Below are positions 10,993 to 22,100 of a stretch of 64,000 nt of DNA, in pieces. The stretch covers positions 1,557,460 through 1,621,459 of the forward strand of contig NC_080049.1 of assembly GCF_026212465.1 (NCBI RefSeq), read 5' to 3'. Below the pieces are notes generated by a model. That model made no database searches, had not been told where the DNA came from, and was given only the letters and a program-made list of their open reading frames with translations. Positions within the stretch are counted from its first letter, which is position 1. Each line of letters opens with the position of its first letter. The translations under genes and the position numbers were made by a program. The stretch is from Amaranthus tricolor (Eukaryota > Streptophyta > Magnoliopsida > Caryophyllales > Amaranthaceae).

Positions 10993-12859
10993 TGTTAGCT
11001 ACATTTTATCTTTAATTTTAGCCCTATAAGTGGCTTGTTTAGCGTGAGGAAAATACATGTTATCGCATTGGTTTATTGGATTTTACGCTTGTTTTATTGC
11101 TTTGGTATTTTATTTCATTTCAAGATCTAATCATCAACACCGAGCACAAACTAGCCCCTTTGGTTGCATACATTGCTCACCTAAACACCGAGGGCTCAAA
11201 GAAGTGAAACATCATGAGCCAAGCCACAAGAACAAGCCAAAAAGAAGCTAAAATAGATCCACTCGACCAGAATAGGCTCAAGCCAAGGTAGCTCGAGCAG
11301 CATTGCTCGAGCCATAAGCTAAGTATTACATATCTGAAGCTCGCTCGACTAGTCGAGAAAAGTTGGCTCGGGTCGAGCGAAGTGCATTCAAACTTCCAGA
11401 GCTTTTGATCATCAGCAGGATTCAATCCAGGTGTATAGAACATCCGCTCGGCTGGTCGAGAAAGATGGCTCGGGTCCAGCGGAGCTAAATTTCACATTCT
11501 GTCCAATTTTTGAAGTTTCTGATGTTGTACCTGATGGTGGCTCGGCTGGTCGAGCGGGATTCGCTCGAGTCGAGCGAAATGGGCGGCAGCGGCATGTGCG
11601 ATCTTTTTAAGCATCATTCGATGTCCAATTACATTTGTTGCTTCTAATTGCTGCTGCTAAGACTGCCAGCCACCCTACCCTATCCACTAGGGGTGGCACC
11701 CCCCCCTCCCCCCTCCTACAACCTAGGGGTGCAACAATCATTAAACCACTACCCTTACTTGTTTTTGAAGCTTATAAATAGAAAATTTAAAGAGGGAGCT
11801 ATCATCTCAGTTTTCACCTTTCATGTTGAGTAATTTCTATGTATTCTTCATAGTTTTGCTTTCATTTCAATTAAGAATTAGTGTTAGCATAATTTCCCTT
11901 TCAATTCAATTAAGTATTTTCACTTTCCAAATACAATCTTAACTTCATCCTTTATTGTAATATTTTGCAACTTGGAATCCTTCAAATCATCTGGTTCATC
12001 CTTAGATTGAACTTAAAAGAATAACTTCCATCCTTGCTTATATTGTTTTCAATTCATGTCACTTAGTTATCTTTGTTGTTTGCCTTTAGTTTCATATATT
12101 CATGCTTGTAGTTCTTCAACTTATATTGCACTCATCTTTTTAGGATACTCTAGCTCAATTTATTCATTTATGATTCTTGGCTTGTTTGTAATCTACAATT
12201 TCAATATGAGTATGAGTGAGTAGTTTGTTTTTGCTTAGGCTAGGCATCATCACCATGTATGTAGTTTGAATTGCTTTCTTTACCTTTGGCTTGGTTGTGT
12301 TGTTTATGGTTTAAGATGGATTTTGCTATCATGTTGTAGTGTCGTTGAATTGAGGGCGAGAGTTGATTTTTAACGATAATCTATGCTTAAAAGTTAAGAC
12401 ATCTCTATGAGAATAGGTAGATGCTTTGATTGGAAATGTTGAATGTGTGCTTCATGTCTTAAATTATGCTTAGCTCCATGAGAATAGGTAGTTGAGTATG
12501 TTTAGGAAGCTTTTGTTGCTCGAGAGAGAACATTAGTACTTATGATACGTTCTTCCCCATTATAAAATATCCATGACCTTAGGTCAATGTTTAGTAAACA
12601 CTACTTTGGTGAGAAAGCCTAGCTTATGCCTCTTAGCTTATTGATGATTTTATCCTTGCTTTTAGTTCATTGTATCCTTATTTACTTTTATGCTTTATTT
12701 TCATTAAGTACTTTTAATTGCTTGTTTTAATTATTTCTATCTCCAAACATCATATTAACTTAACCCCCACTCCTTGTGGATTCGACCCGTACTTGCCGAC
12801 GTACTACGCTACGCCGTGCACTTGCGGTATTACTATTAAAGGACGTAAAGTCCCGATCA
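10993..12859. mobile_element. LTR-like insertion (probable solo LTR) nested in the copia element
   Basis: The 1867-bp insert starts TGTTAGC and ends GATCA (TG...CA). It is flanked by a perfect 5-bp duplication ATAGG (10988-10992 and 12860-12864). It splits the copia reading frame between the protease and integrase parts. There is no coding region. Inside are a cluster of 'ctcgagtcgagcg'-type words at 11250-11610 and, near the right end, 'ttgtggattcgacccgta' (12775-12792) followed by 'gtgcacttgcgg'. Orientation is uncertain; I favour minus because the equivalent box in the 28.2-kb element lies near its start. Confidence 0.75.
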
Positions 12860-13414
12860 ATAGGCAGCCGGAGATGATGATAAAACTTCATAAATTCCTT
12901 GTTTAATTAGGCTTCGAAGTAGAATCTTCCCCGAGAGTATATCCTTCACATAAAAACAATTAGATGAGAATTGAACAACAACATTTTTATCTTTACAAAA
13001 TTGAGAAATAGAAATTATATTACGATAAATAGAAGGAGCATGTAAAACATTTCGTAACGAAAGAGAATTAGATGCGACATTGAGTTTAGTAAAACCTGTA
13101 TGAGCAATACTAATACTCTTACCATCACCCGCTATTAACTCTTCGGTGCCATCATAGGGAGTGTGTAAAGAAAGATTAGCAAGATAATTGGTGACATGAT
13201 GAGATGCGCCGCTATCGAGTAACCACGTATTAGAATCATGAGTAGGAGCAAGAGGACTCATCTTGGTGACAAGGACTTGCGGTGTGTTAGAAAAACACCG
13301 AGTGTCGGGTTTTGTAATAGTTGAGGGAGGATGAGCGGAAGCAAATTGTTGAGTAAAAGAAGCACATTGAGACAAAACATGTCCACGTTCCCCACACCAT
13401 TGAAATTTGCCCAA
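12860..13414 (-). pseudogene. Copia zinc knuckle and protease region
   Basis: The 185-residue stretch has a CCHC-like knuckle 'FQWCGERGHVLSQC' in which the first Cys is Phe, so the zinc site is incomplete. The aspartic protease signature 'LLDSGASHHVT' and the downstream 'LRNVLHAPSIYRNIISI' are well preserved. The stretch ends at the nested insertion. Confidence 0.85.
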
Positions 13415-13419
13415 GAAAG

Positions 13420-14381
13420 GTTTGGATAGACCCGAATTTGAGGATGAGTGATACGGGACAGCAACTGGAAATTGAGAAAAACGAGGCTGTTGATTCTATG
13501 TAGGCCGAAAATTTCAGGGCCGTGGCTGGGACTTATGTGGGCCCAAAACAGAAGCATGGACTGATGACTTTCTGAGCCGTGCCTGAAAAGTAGAATATGC
13601 ATGAGTTTCTGGGCCCAAATCAGAATTTGTTGGGAGACGAAATGGAGCAAAACGTTGGCTGGAATGATGTTGGCCCATTTGCATAGTAAAGGTCGTGGCC
13701 GGAATGGTAGGTAGGCATGATGATTCTAGTTTTTGAAGAGCAATTTCTTTATTGATTAATTTTTCATGTAATTCTTCAAAACTAATGGGAGAATCACGAC
13801 TATTGATTTGCTCAATAAACAAATCATATGAAGAATCTAACCCATCAAGAACGCGATCAATAAGATTTTTATGATCAAGAGGCTTACCCATGGAGGCTAA
13901 GTCATCGGCAATAGATTTGATCGAGTGCATATACTAGGTTATGGACAAAGAACCTTTTGAGATGGCTTTTGAGTTGATCTTTCTTTTGTTTAATATGACC
14001 CCGTCTAATCTTGTTAAATGTGTTCGCCAATTTATCCCATAATTCTTTGGATGTTTTAGAATGGGAAATGAGAGAAATAAGATTCGGGGAAAGAGTACCA
14101 ACAAGAGCACCGAAAATTAATTGATCTTGACGAAACCAAGAGGAGAACGCCGAGTTTGTCTTGTCGACAATGTTGACGGAAATGACAGCAGGGTTGAGGG
14201 CAAGAACCGTCGATGTATCCCATCAGATCATGCCCATTAACAATGGCTTTGATTTGAGCTTCCAATCTAGATAATTTTTGGAATGTAATTTGATGACATT
14301 GGAGGTAGAGAGAGTCACAAATGGTTAATTGGAATCATGAGGAATGGGAAGAGTGTTTGGAGAGGAGGATGCGGTAGCCAT
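13420..14381 (-). pseudogene. Copia gag region
   Basis: A start codon at 14381 is followed by a stop after 18 codons. Downstream frames read 'SRLEAQIKAIVNGHDLMGY' and then 'SFEELHEKLINKEIALQKL', typical of copia-type gag polyproteins with UBN2/DUF4219-like parts. There are several frameshifts and no open gag. Confidence 0.7.
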
Positions 14382-14413
14382 GGAAACCGAAAGGGGCGCG
14401 CGAAATGGATCGA

Positions 14414-14425
14414 AATCTGATACCA
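14414..14425 (-). other. Primer binding site (initiator Met tRNA type)
   Basis: TGGTATCAGA follows the 5' LTR directly on the minus strand. It is the usual plant copia site complementary to the 3' end of initiator Met tRNA (10 bases match, then divergence). Confidence 0.85.
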
Positions 14426-14576
14426 TATAGAAAGTTGAAGAATTTGATCATAAAGGCTTAAGTTTGTTACTAGAGAGGATAATGTATATATATACAATTA
14501 CAATGAGGGTTTGTTATATTATCCTAAAACAAACCAAATCAAGAAAACAAGAATTAATTATTTAATTGGTTGTACA
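14426..14576 (-). repeat. 5' LTR of the copia element, 151 bp
   Basis: It starts TGTACAACC and ends CTTTCTATA on the minus strand. It is adjacent to the primer binding site and nearly identical to the 3' LTR outside the TA-rich centre. Confidence 0.9.
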
Positions 14577-14581
14577 CCACA

Positions 14582-15395
14582 CTTTAATTGAAAGCCCATT
14601 GCCCACACGCCAACCTAAGCCTTCCAAAAGTAAAGATTTTGCTCTCCAAAGGGTTCTCCACATGTAGAACTTGGGTCAAAACCTCTCATAGCTTCCAAGA
14701 TCTCTGAGTGCTTGAAGTATTTCATCTTCAAGATTTCATAAAGTAGTGAACATTCCCCTTTATAGAGTCTCGAAATTGCTTTGCCAACAGTGTCGTATTG
14801 AAAGTTTTGAGATCTCTAAAACCCATTCCTCCCATATATTTGGGCAAACATAAATTCGACCAGCTATGCCAGTGGATCCCTTTGTTATCCGGACCTTTTA
14901 CCAACCAAAAACTTATTTCATTAATCACAACATCAAGCAACCGAAAAATGCTCATCATATATGTTGGGATCGCTTGAACAATCGCTTTCATTAATAAGAC
15001 TTTACATATCGGGACGAGATAAGAGTTTCCTTACCGAGACGAGGTAAGAGTTTCTCTTTCCAGCCTTGGATTTTCTTCCAAATTCGACCTTTAATACACG
15101 AGAAGATCGCCTTCTTTGACCTTCCAATAATTGTCAGAAGACCTAAGTACTTGGCATGTCAATCAACTTGCTTCACCCCAAGCATCACCACCATATCCCG
15201 TCGCATCTGATGAGGCACACCTTTACTAAAAGAAATCTCCGATTTTTTATAATTAACTTTTTGTATGGAAGCTCTTTCATATTTGCTAATTAAATTAGTC
15301 ACCACTGAGCATTCCTCCAGAGAAGCTTTAGCGAAAAGAATGCTATCATCTGCAAAAATAGGTGAGAAATAGTAGGGACTCCCTGCATGTACTAA
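14582..15395 (-). pseudogene. LINE fragment: reverse transcriptase palm and thumb region
   Basis: Minus-strand frames give 'SPIFADDSILFAKAS' (the F/Y-ADD catalytic motif), 'SKYERASIQKVNYKKSEIS', '[13 protein letters not shown]', '[18 protein letters not shown]' and '[17 protein letters not shown]'. This is the signature series of plant L1-type LINEs. The fragment is 5'-truncated near 15395 and is cut by the copia insertion at a 'KVW|DKW' junction that resumes at 8040. Stops and frameshifts are present. Confidence 0.85.
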
Positions 15396-16492
15396 TGAGT
15401 GTTATTATTTTCCTTTTCTTTTTAGGAAAAATAACCGAGAATAATTTAACCTTTCTTCGATTTTCTTACAATAATCCCAAATATTAATTAATCATGAATA
15501 ATCTCATATATTAACTCATTTAACCGATATTGTTGTTAGTTAACCTGCAACCGTTTACTATTATTTAAAAAGAAATTTTCTTTTTCTTTACTTTCCTAAA
15601 TTAATTTTTTACTTCCCTTTTGCTGATTAATTCCTAGCAAATAACCAACTATCCTAAATTCATTAGTGCAGCTCGATTAGTACAGTAGCACATGCACACA
15701 TCCTTGAAGGCAAAAAAGAGTTTAGTAATGAGCAAAATGTGGAATGTTTAAAGCCAAATTGGGAAATCTCGAGTGATTAAAAAATCACTAGTGATATCGT
15801 CATTTATGCATTATTATCTCTGTTCTTCTTCTTGCAGGTGAATGGAGATCTATACATTATTATCTCGAGTTTAGTATCCGATATGCTCTTTTTATTTGGA
15901 TGAAATGAGAAAAAAAAATAGAGAAACAAATGAAGATCAGATGAAGAAAAGTGAAGTTTTTTGGTTTTAATGGAGTAAAATTGATAAATGAGGAAGATAA
16001 ATACCTTTTTTCTGCTAAATCTCTTTCTTTTTCTGCTAACACCATACCAATATTTTGTATAAATTAGAACTGTACTGGTGTTGGAGCCCAACATTATATA
16101 TGCAGGTTTAAATGGATTTTAAATGGGTCAGCTTTTGAATGAGTTAGATTTTAAACGGATCGGTTATTTACGTAAATTGAATGAGTCAAAAAAGTTTTTT
16201 TTTTTTTTTTTTGAACTATAATACATTATTACATATTTATAATAGTTAATAAACCGATTATATATTATAAAAGTAAGTAATTAAATAATAAGAAATTTAT
16301 CAATCCAACATTTTTATTTCACTAGTAATTAAAAAATGCATGAATTTCTTTTAGACATCCTAATGAGCATAACTATAATTTTGGAGGGAGGGAGTACTTA
16401 CCCTTCCTATAACCAAGTGATGGGGTCCAATGTTGACAACAGTGCATCCAATATTCCAATGGCTTTTGTAGAGTTGAGACAAACGTAGTAAC
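15396..16492. other. Intergenic AT-rich DNA
   Basis: I see no gene here. A T-homopolymer lies at about 16194-16213. Short open frames at 15804-16094 have low-complexity composition and no recognisable domain. Confidence 0.5.
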
Positions 16493-17293
16493 AAGTTTAA
16501 TAAACATCAAAAGCTTCAAGTTTTGTATCTTTCTAACAACAATCTTTCGGGATTACTTCCTTATGAATTAGGATTCTTAAAGAGGTTGAAAACTTTAGAT
16601 TTATCAAATAACCTTTTACATGGTAAGATACCAAATTTTTTTTCTCTTCTTACAAATTTGATTCATTTGGATTTATCAACTAATCAATTACATGGTGAGA
16701 TACCAAATTCTTTTTCTCTTCTTACAAAATTGATTTATTTGGAATTCTCAGATAATCAATTACATGATGAGATACCAAATTCTTTTTCTCTTTTCACAAA
16801 TTTGAAAACTGTAGATTTATCATATAACCTTTTACATGGTGAGATACTAAATTCTTTTTCTCTTCTTACAAAATTAATTCATTTGGATTTATCTAATAAT
16901 CAATTACATGGTGAGATAACAAATTCTTTTTCTCTTATTATAAACTTGACATACTTAAATCTTGTCAAAACAACTTACAAGGTTTCATACCAGAGTTTAT
17001 TGGAGATTTATATAAGTTAGAAGAACTTTAATTTTCGAGAAATAACTTTACAGGAAGTATTCCACATAAGTTGGGAACGAATGGGAAATTGAGATACCTA
17101 GATGTTTCTTTAAATAAACTTAGTTGTCCAATCCCTAAGAGTTTAGGGAGTTGTAAGTCACTTTTTGTTCTAGATTTGTCACATGATCAACTCACGGGTC
17201 AGTTACCTGTCAACATTGGAAAGCTTACGAGTCTTCGTTATTTGTTGGTTGCCAACAATAACTTGATTGGAAAAATCACACCACAGAATACAG
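16493..17293 (+). pseudogene. LRR receptor-like protein, copy 2, exon 1 fragment
   Basis: The start matches the 'KLQKLQVLDLSGN' part of exon 1 in copy 1, so the signal peptide and LRR cap are missing. Four 72-bp LRR units (16628-16915) and the diverged fifth unit follow. A one-base deletion near 16961-16963 shifts the frame in the conserved 'LCQNNLQG' repeat, and a stop lies at 17029-17031. The exon 1 splice donor at 17293/17294 is still present. No exon 2 is found downstream. The remaining sequence still matches 'SIPHKLGTNGKLRYLDVS' and 'GQLPVNIGKLTSL'. It is a dead fragment. Confidence 0.85.
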
Positions 17294-18100
17294 GTACACT
17301 AATCTTTAGCAATGTCTATCTAAATTGCATCTTCCAAAATAGTTCGTCATTGCATACATTGAGACTTCCAACTGTTAAATTATTATTTTCTTTTTTGAAT
17401 TCGCTTGTCACTAATAAAAATATATTTTTTTTTGTATTATTAAGGTATTTCATATTTGCTTTTTTTTTTATAACATTGATTAAAATTACCAATAAAAATA
17501 TGTGAAACAAGTTCTAGCGAATTATCTTTAATGTATTTCTTTGATATTTGATATTTGTATGTATACATTAGTAAAGATTATAAAAAAAACTAATATATCA
17601 ATTATGTCACATCTAATATGCCATTGGAAGCATCACAACACAGTTTACTGAGTGGAATTATCCTAACGTGGTTACAGGTACACTAAGTTTATAGTTATCA
17701 TTTTACTTTTTAAAACAAGATATCCCATAAAGTTGAAATTTTTAGATAAAAATACAAAGTTGAGATATTTGTGTTTGAAGCACATAAAGTTAGAAAGTTT
17801 TAACGTCAATTTTTCCTAAATGTTTTTTCATATTTACTTTTTTAAAGACATTGAGTAACACGAATAAAAACATACAAAGCAAGTTCTATCAAATATTCTT
17901 TAATGTATTTTTAAATTATTTAATTTTGTATGTATACATTAGTAAATATTATATAAAGACTAATATATGAATAAATACACATCTAGGCATAAATTACCAT
18001 ATATGCTTAAAATTTATAAGGAAAATTTTATGTAGTGATTTTGAATTTTTGGCTTTATCACATGGTAAACAAACATATTTTTAATTCACATGGAGAGCTT
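17294..18100 (+). repeat. Intron-derived debris of receptor copy 2
   Basis: This is receptor intron sequence without exon 2. The block 'aaacaagttctagcgaatta' with its flanks (17440-17560) is repeated in diverged form at 17825-17960, so part of the intron duplicated. The mini-exon-like block found in copies 3 and 4 is present at about 17633-17679, but its 'cacag' acceptor has become 'cacaa'. Confidence 0.6.
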
Positions 18101-19126
18101 AAGTTTTTAACTTTCTACTTGATAGACTAATTGTTAAGATTATTGTTAAATCTATGTTATTATCATCCATCATAACAACTTTTTTTCTTAAAAACAAACA
18201 ACTCAATCAACCTTAAGGGGCACTTGATCGAAAATGTGTTCGAAATGAGAACTTAATTTAACATTTTGTCCACCATATAGAAAATTTTGAAAGCTCAGGG
18301 TCACCATGCGGATTTAAATATATATTCGTCTACTATGTTGAAAAGTCTAAAACTTAGGATTATCACATGAAATTTTTCAGTTTAAAAACTTTGACGACAT
18401 AAATACTCCTTCTGTTTTGATTTGTTCTTCTCATTCACTTTTTTTCGTGGATCCAATATAAATTTAAAAGTCAAATAATTTTAAATGTGAGGTTTAAAAA
18501 ATTCTAAAAAGTTGATATTTAGAAATAATATATTGAAACGAATCAACCAAGATCCCACATGAATATTCTAAAATTCGTAAATTCTATTTGAGAAGACATA
18601 TGACACTTCATGAAATACAACATTAATTCATGAACTAATGTAGATCATAAATCAATCCATCCCATCATTAAACAATCTATTTAGCAATATAAACCCTAGG
18701 TAGTTAATATATATTTACAATAACGGAATAAACTAACTTGCAAAAAACCGTGCCAAGCAACAAGTCTAAACCAGTCGCTTGACTGGCACCAGTCGACCAA
18801 ACCGGTCGAACCGACTCACACCAGTTCAGCGGTTGACTGGTTTGTGTCTGATTTGTCCAAGTTTTTCCAACTCACAGGGTCAACCCCCACTGACTTCTTT
18901 GTAATTTTTGGGATATTTAATTTATTTAATTTCTTAAACCATTATACACTCTAAATGAGAACATTTCTCCCCCATTTAGAGTGTATAAACCTTTTCTTCT
19001 TTCCATACGATCCCTAACCTTTTCCTCTTTACAATTGATCATATCCCCTAATCTTCTTTTAACTATGTTTTTTTTTTTTTTGCAAGTTTTTTGATCAGAA
19101 GTTTTTTATTTGGTATTGCATTGTAG
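18101..19126. other. Intergenic DNA with a strong hairpin
   Basis: No gene is seen. At 18942-18957 and 18973-18988 a perfect 16-bp inverted repeat ('ttatacactctaaatg') encloses a 15-nt loop. At 18770-18850 'ccagtcg/cgactgg'-type words recur on both strands. The end of the stretch supplies a T-rich tract and the acceptor for the exon at 19127. Confidence 0.5.
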
Positions 19127-22100
19127 GATTCTGGATTTGATAAATGAAGCTTCATCTATAATAACTTTAGATGATATCATTGCCAAACATGAAAATTCGA
19201 TTTCTAGTCGTTCATATCAGCAGAAAACTGATTCCTGTAAGAGCATTACAATGGGGAAAGTAGAGGCTTCTTGCGAGGTATCATTTGTTGACATCATAAC
19301 TGAGTTATATGTTCACATGTATTATGTAGGCTGTTCGTGCCAATAATATTTGTGGGCGAAAGGTGGTGATTCAAATGGCCAATTGGAAAGTAATTTTCAC
19401 AAGTTGTGTTATGTATTTTCACAAGGCTGTCTGTCAAAAGTGATGCTATGATATTATAGCATGCTACATTAATTGATATTTGTGTTGTTTGATTCTTTTA
19501 TTGGAGCATGTATGTGGATAAAAAGTAGTATTTCCTTGGATGATGGAGGTAGTTTGGATATTGGGATGTTTGGTAAAAATAACTTATTGGATAATATCAA
19601 CTTATTTAGACACAAATAGATGGCTGGGTGATCAAACCATCTAATGCCAGTGTATGCTAGTGTTTGGTAAATTAGTTGGTTGAGATAACTTATTGCTAGG
19701 AATCAACTATATTTGAACAAGCTATCTTTGAACAAGAAAACAGTTGTTCAGTATCAGCTATAAGCCATTAGCCAAACACCCCCATTGTATGATGGATTAT
19801 GCCATATGATGTTCTCATTTATCTAGCTTCACATGTATTATGTAGGCTGTTCGTGCAGCTAGTAAAAAACTAGCTGCAGGCTATGAAGAAGATGCCAATA
19901 ATATTTGTGGGCGAAAGGTCGTGATTCAAATGGCCAATTGGAAGGTAATTTTCACAAGTTGTGTTATGTATTGCTTTCGTACTATGTTCTCAACAATGAG
20001 TATGGCTTTTGATTGGTTACTGACCTTTAATTTTGGTTTTGCTTAGTTAATGTAGTTTTCTACTTCTGGTTAGTATAAGGTCTTGCAGTGCCTATGAAAC
20101 TTGTCATTGGTCAAGGGAATATTAGAGAGTTTAGTTGGATGCAACCTTTCTACTATTTGGTGTAAAGTTGATAATTGTGGAACACCATACTTTGTGGCCA
20201 GCTACCCATAGTTTAAGATGACTTATAAGAGATGAATTAATTGAAAATTTAAGGGGTTTCAATCTAATACGAGGAAGGGTAAACACAAATCTTCATAGAA
20301 TACACACAATTTCTACTTGTAGAACAATGCATGATCCATTTGCCAAATGAAGAACAATTGTTGGCTTGTTGCTCATGCCAAAGTGCTTGACTTCAGCCAT
20401 GGAAGATCCTAGTGTTAGTGATGCCATCAAATTTATAATCTTGGCTTCTTGCTCCTTACCAAGGTGTTGTAGTATTTTCACCTTATCAGGTTAGCCCAGG
20501 CGTGACTAGGAAGCATATAAGTGTAAGACGAATTTGGTAGATATTTGGCTCTGCTGCTTCATGGTAACTACTAGTGCGCTAAAATTTCATACAAAAAACT
20601 ATGTCCTTTTTGACTCTCCTGCAAAGATATTCCATTTATCTTGTTAACTCTATATTTGGGACACTCTATTCTACTCTCCGTCGCACTAAAAAATCCACTT
20701 AGCAAGTTGTGTTTCACAACATTTTACCACTTGTCACTTGCCAGTCACAAATTCTTGCCCAATTTATGTGAAAAGAGAAGAGACTGGGAGCTTTGCAATT
20801 CTTGTAGATGTCATATGTCATCTACCTCTACCTCTATCCTGTCTTGTACTTGATTTTTAAACCTTATCTAGACTACGTCTAATATGCTTCCATCTATTGG
20901 TTTCTCTTTCCAATCTGTTTATTTTGAAGGTTTTTCGCCTTTTATTTCAATAATCATAAGTTTTTAAGACCTTAAAAGTGGCTAGCGGGCCAGGTTTGTT
21001 GGGTTCAGGCCCATAGATCGTCACAATCATCATGTTCACAGATAGAATTTTAGATTGGATTAACAAATTTATGTTTTTGGTGGTCATAGGTGTAATACTG
21101 GGGTATTTTTTCACTGGTCAATACCCTTTTGGATGACAAAACATTAATTCTAGAGTCTAGAATGGGTGTCTAGGGTTGTTTTTTCATTGTACGTGCTTAC
21201 TTTTGAGATTTCAGGGTATGGTTGCGTAGCTATGTAGACAAACTTTTTATACTTCATGTGAGGTTTTTGCCTTCTATTTCCTTTTTATTCCAGGATCATT
21301 CTTGTTTCATTTATCAAATCCACTGCTCGGTTTTTCAGATTTTAAAGTTTCCACCAAACCATTTATGGGCTAACAGTATAGATTATAATGATTTGATAAT
21401 GGATAGTTGGTCGTTGAATGGATTAATGTGATTGGGTTGCAGGATATACTTTGATAGTAGCTCATTTAGTCATGCAATTTCAAATAATACAGTGGATGAA
21501 AAACTCACATTTTTGCCAATGTTATACAGATTATAATCATTTGTATAGCCTGACAATCTCTTTCCTGGACATATTTCGTCCGTTGAGTTTTGCTTGTATA
21601 TTTCTTATTCTTGATCAGCAAAAGTAACACTGACCTGTTCTTGTCATTTAGTTCTTCTGGTCCTTGTAAAATGCATTTGCGCCAAAATTTGAACTAAAAT
21701 GTCTATGTTCTTGCTGCACAGTGAGTGTTGTAGGAAGTTAAAATAACAAAATTTAACTTTGGAAGAGTTTTTTTTTTTTTTTCTTTTTTTTTTCCTGTCT
21801 GTTGTAAGGAGTGCAGGGAGACAGGACAAACTGGCATATTCCTCTTCAACAAAACCTACTATGAATGTCCATAAACAGCACATGCATTCCGCATCCAATA
21901 GATGAACAACTATCAATACAAGACCATTTATTCTTCTTTCTTATTATTTCTTCTTTTACACTTACTCATTTTGTTCTCTTCTCTTACCTCTTAATTGAAT
22001 CTTTTGTCATTTTGTTCTCTTCTCCTACCTCTTAATTGAATCTTTTGTGATTCAAAATTTGAAGTTGAAAATTGCCAATTGATTACTGCTATTTTGTTTG

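Noticed and set aside
11648..11833. Short proline-rich open frame
   Set aside because: It results from a C-homopolymer in the solo-LTR-like insert.
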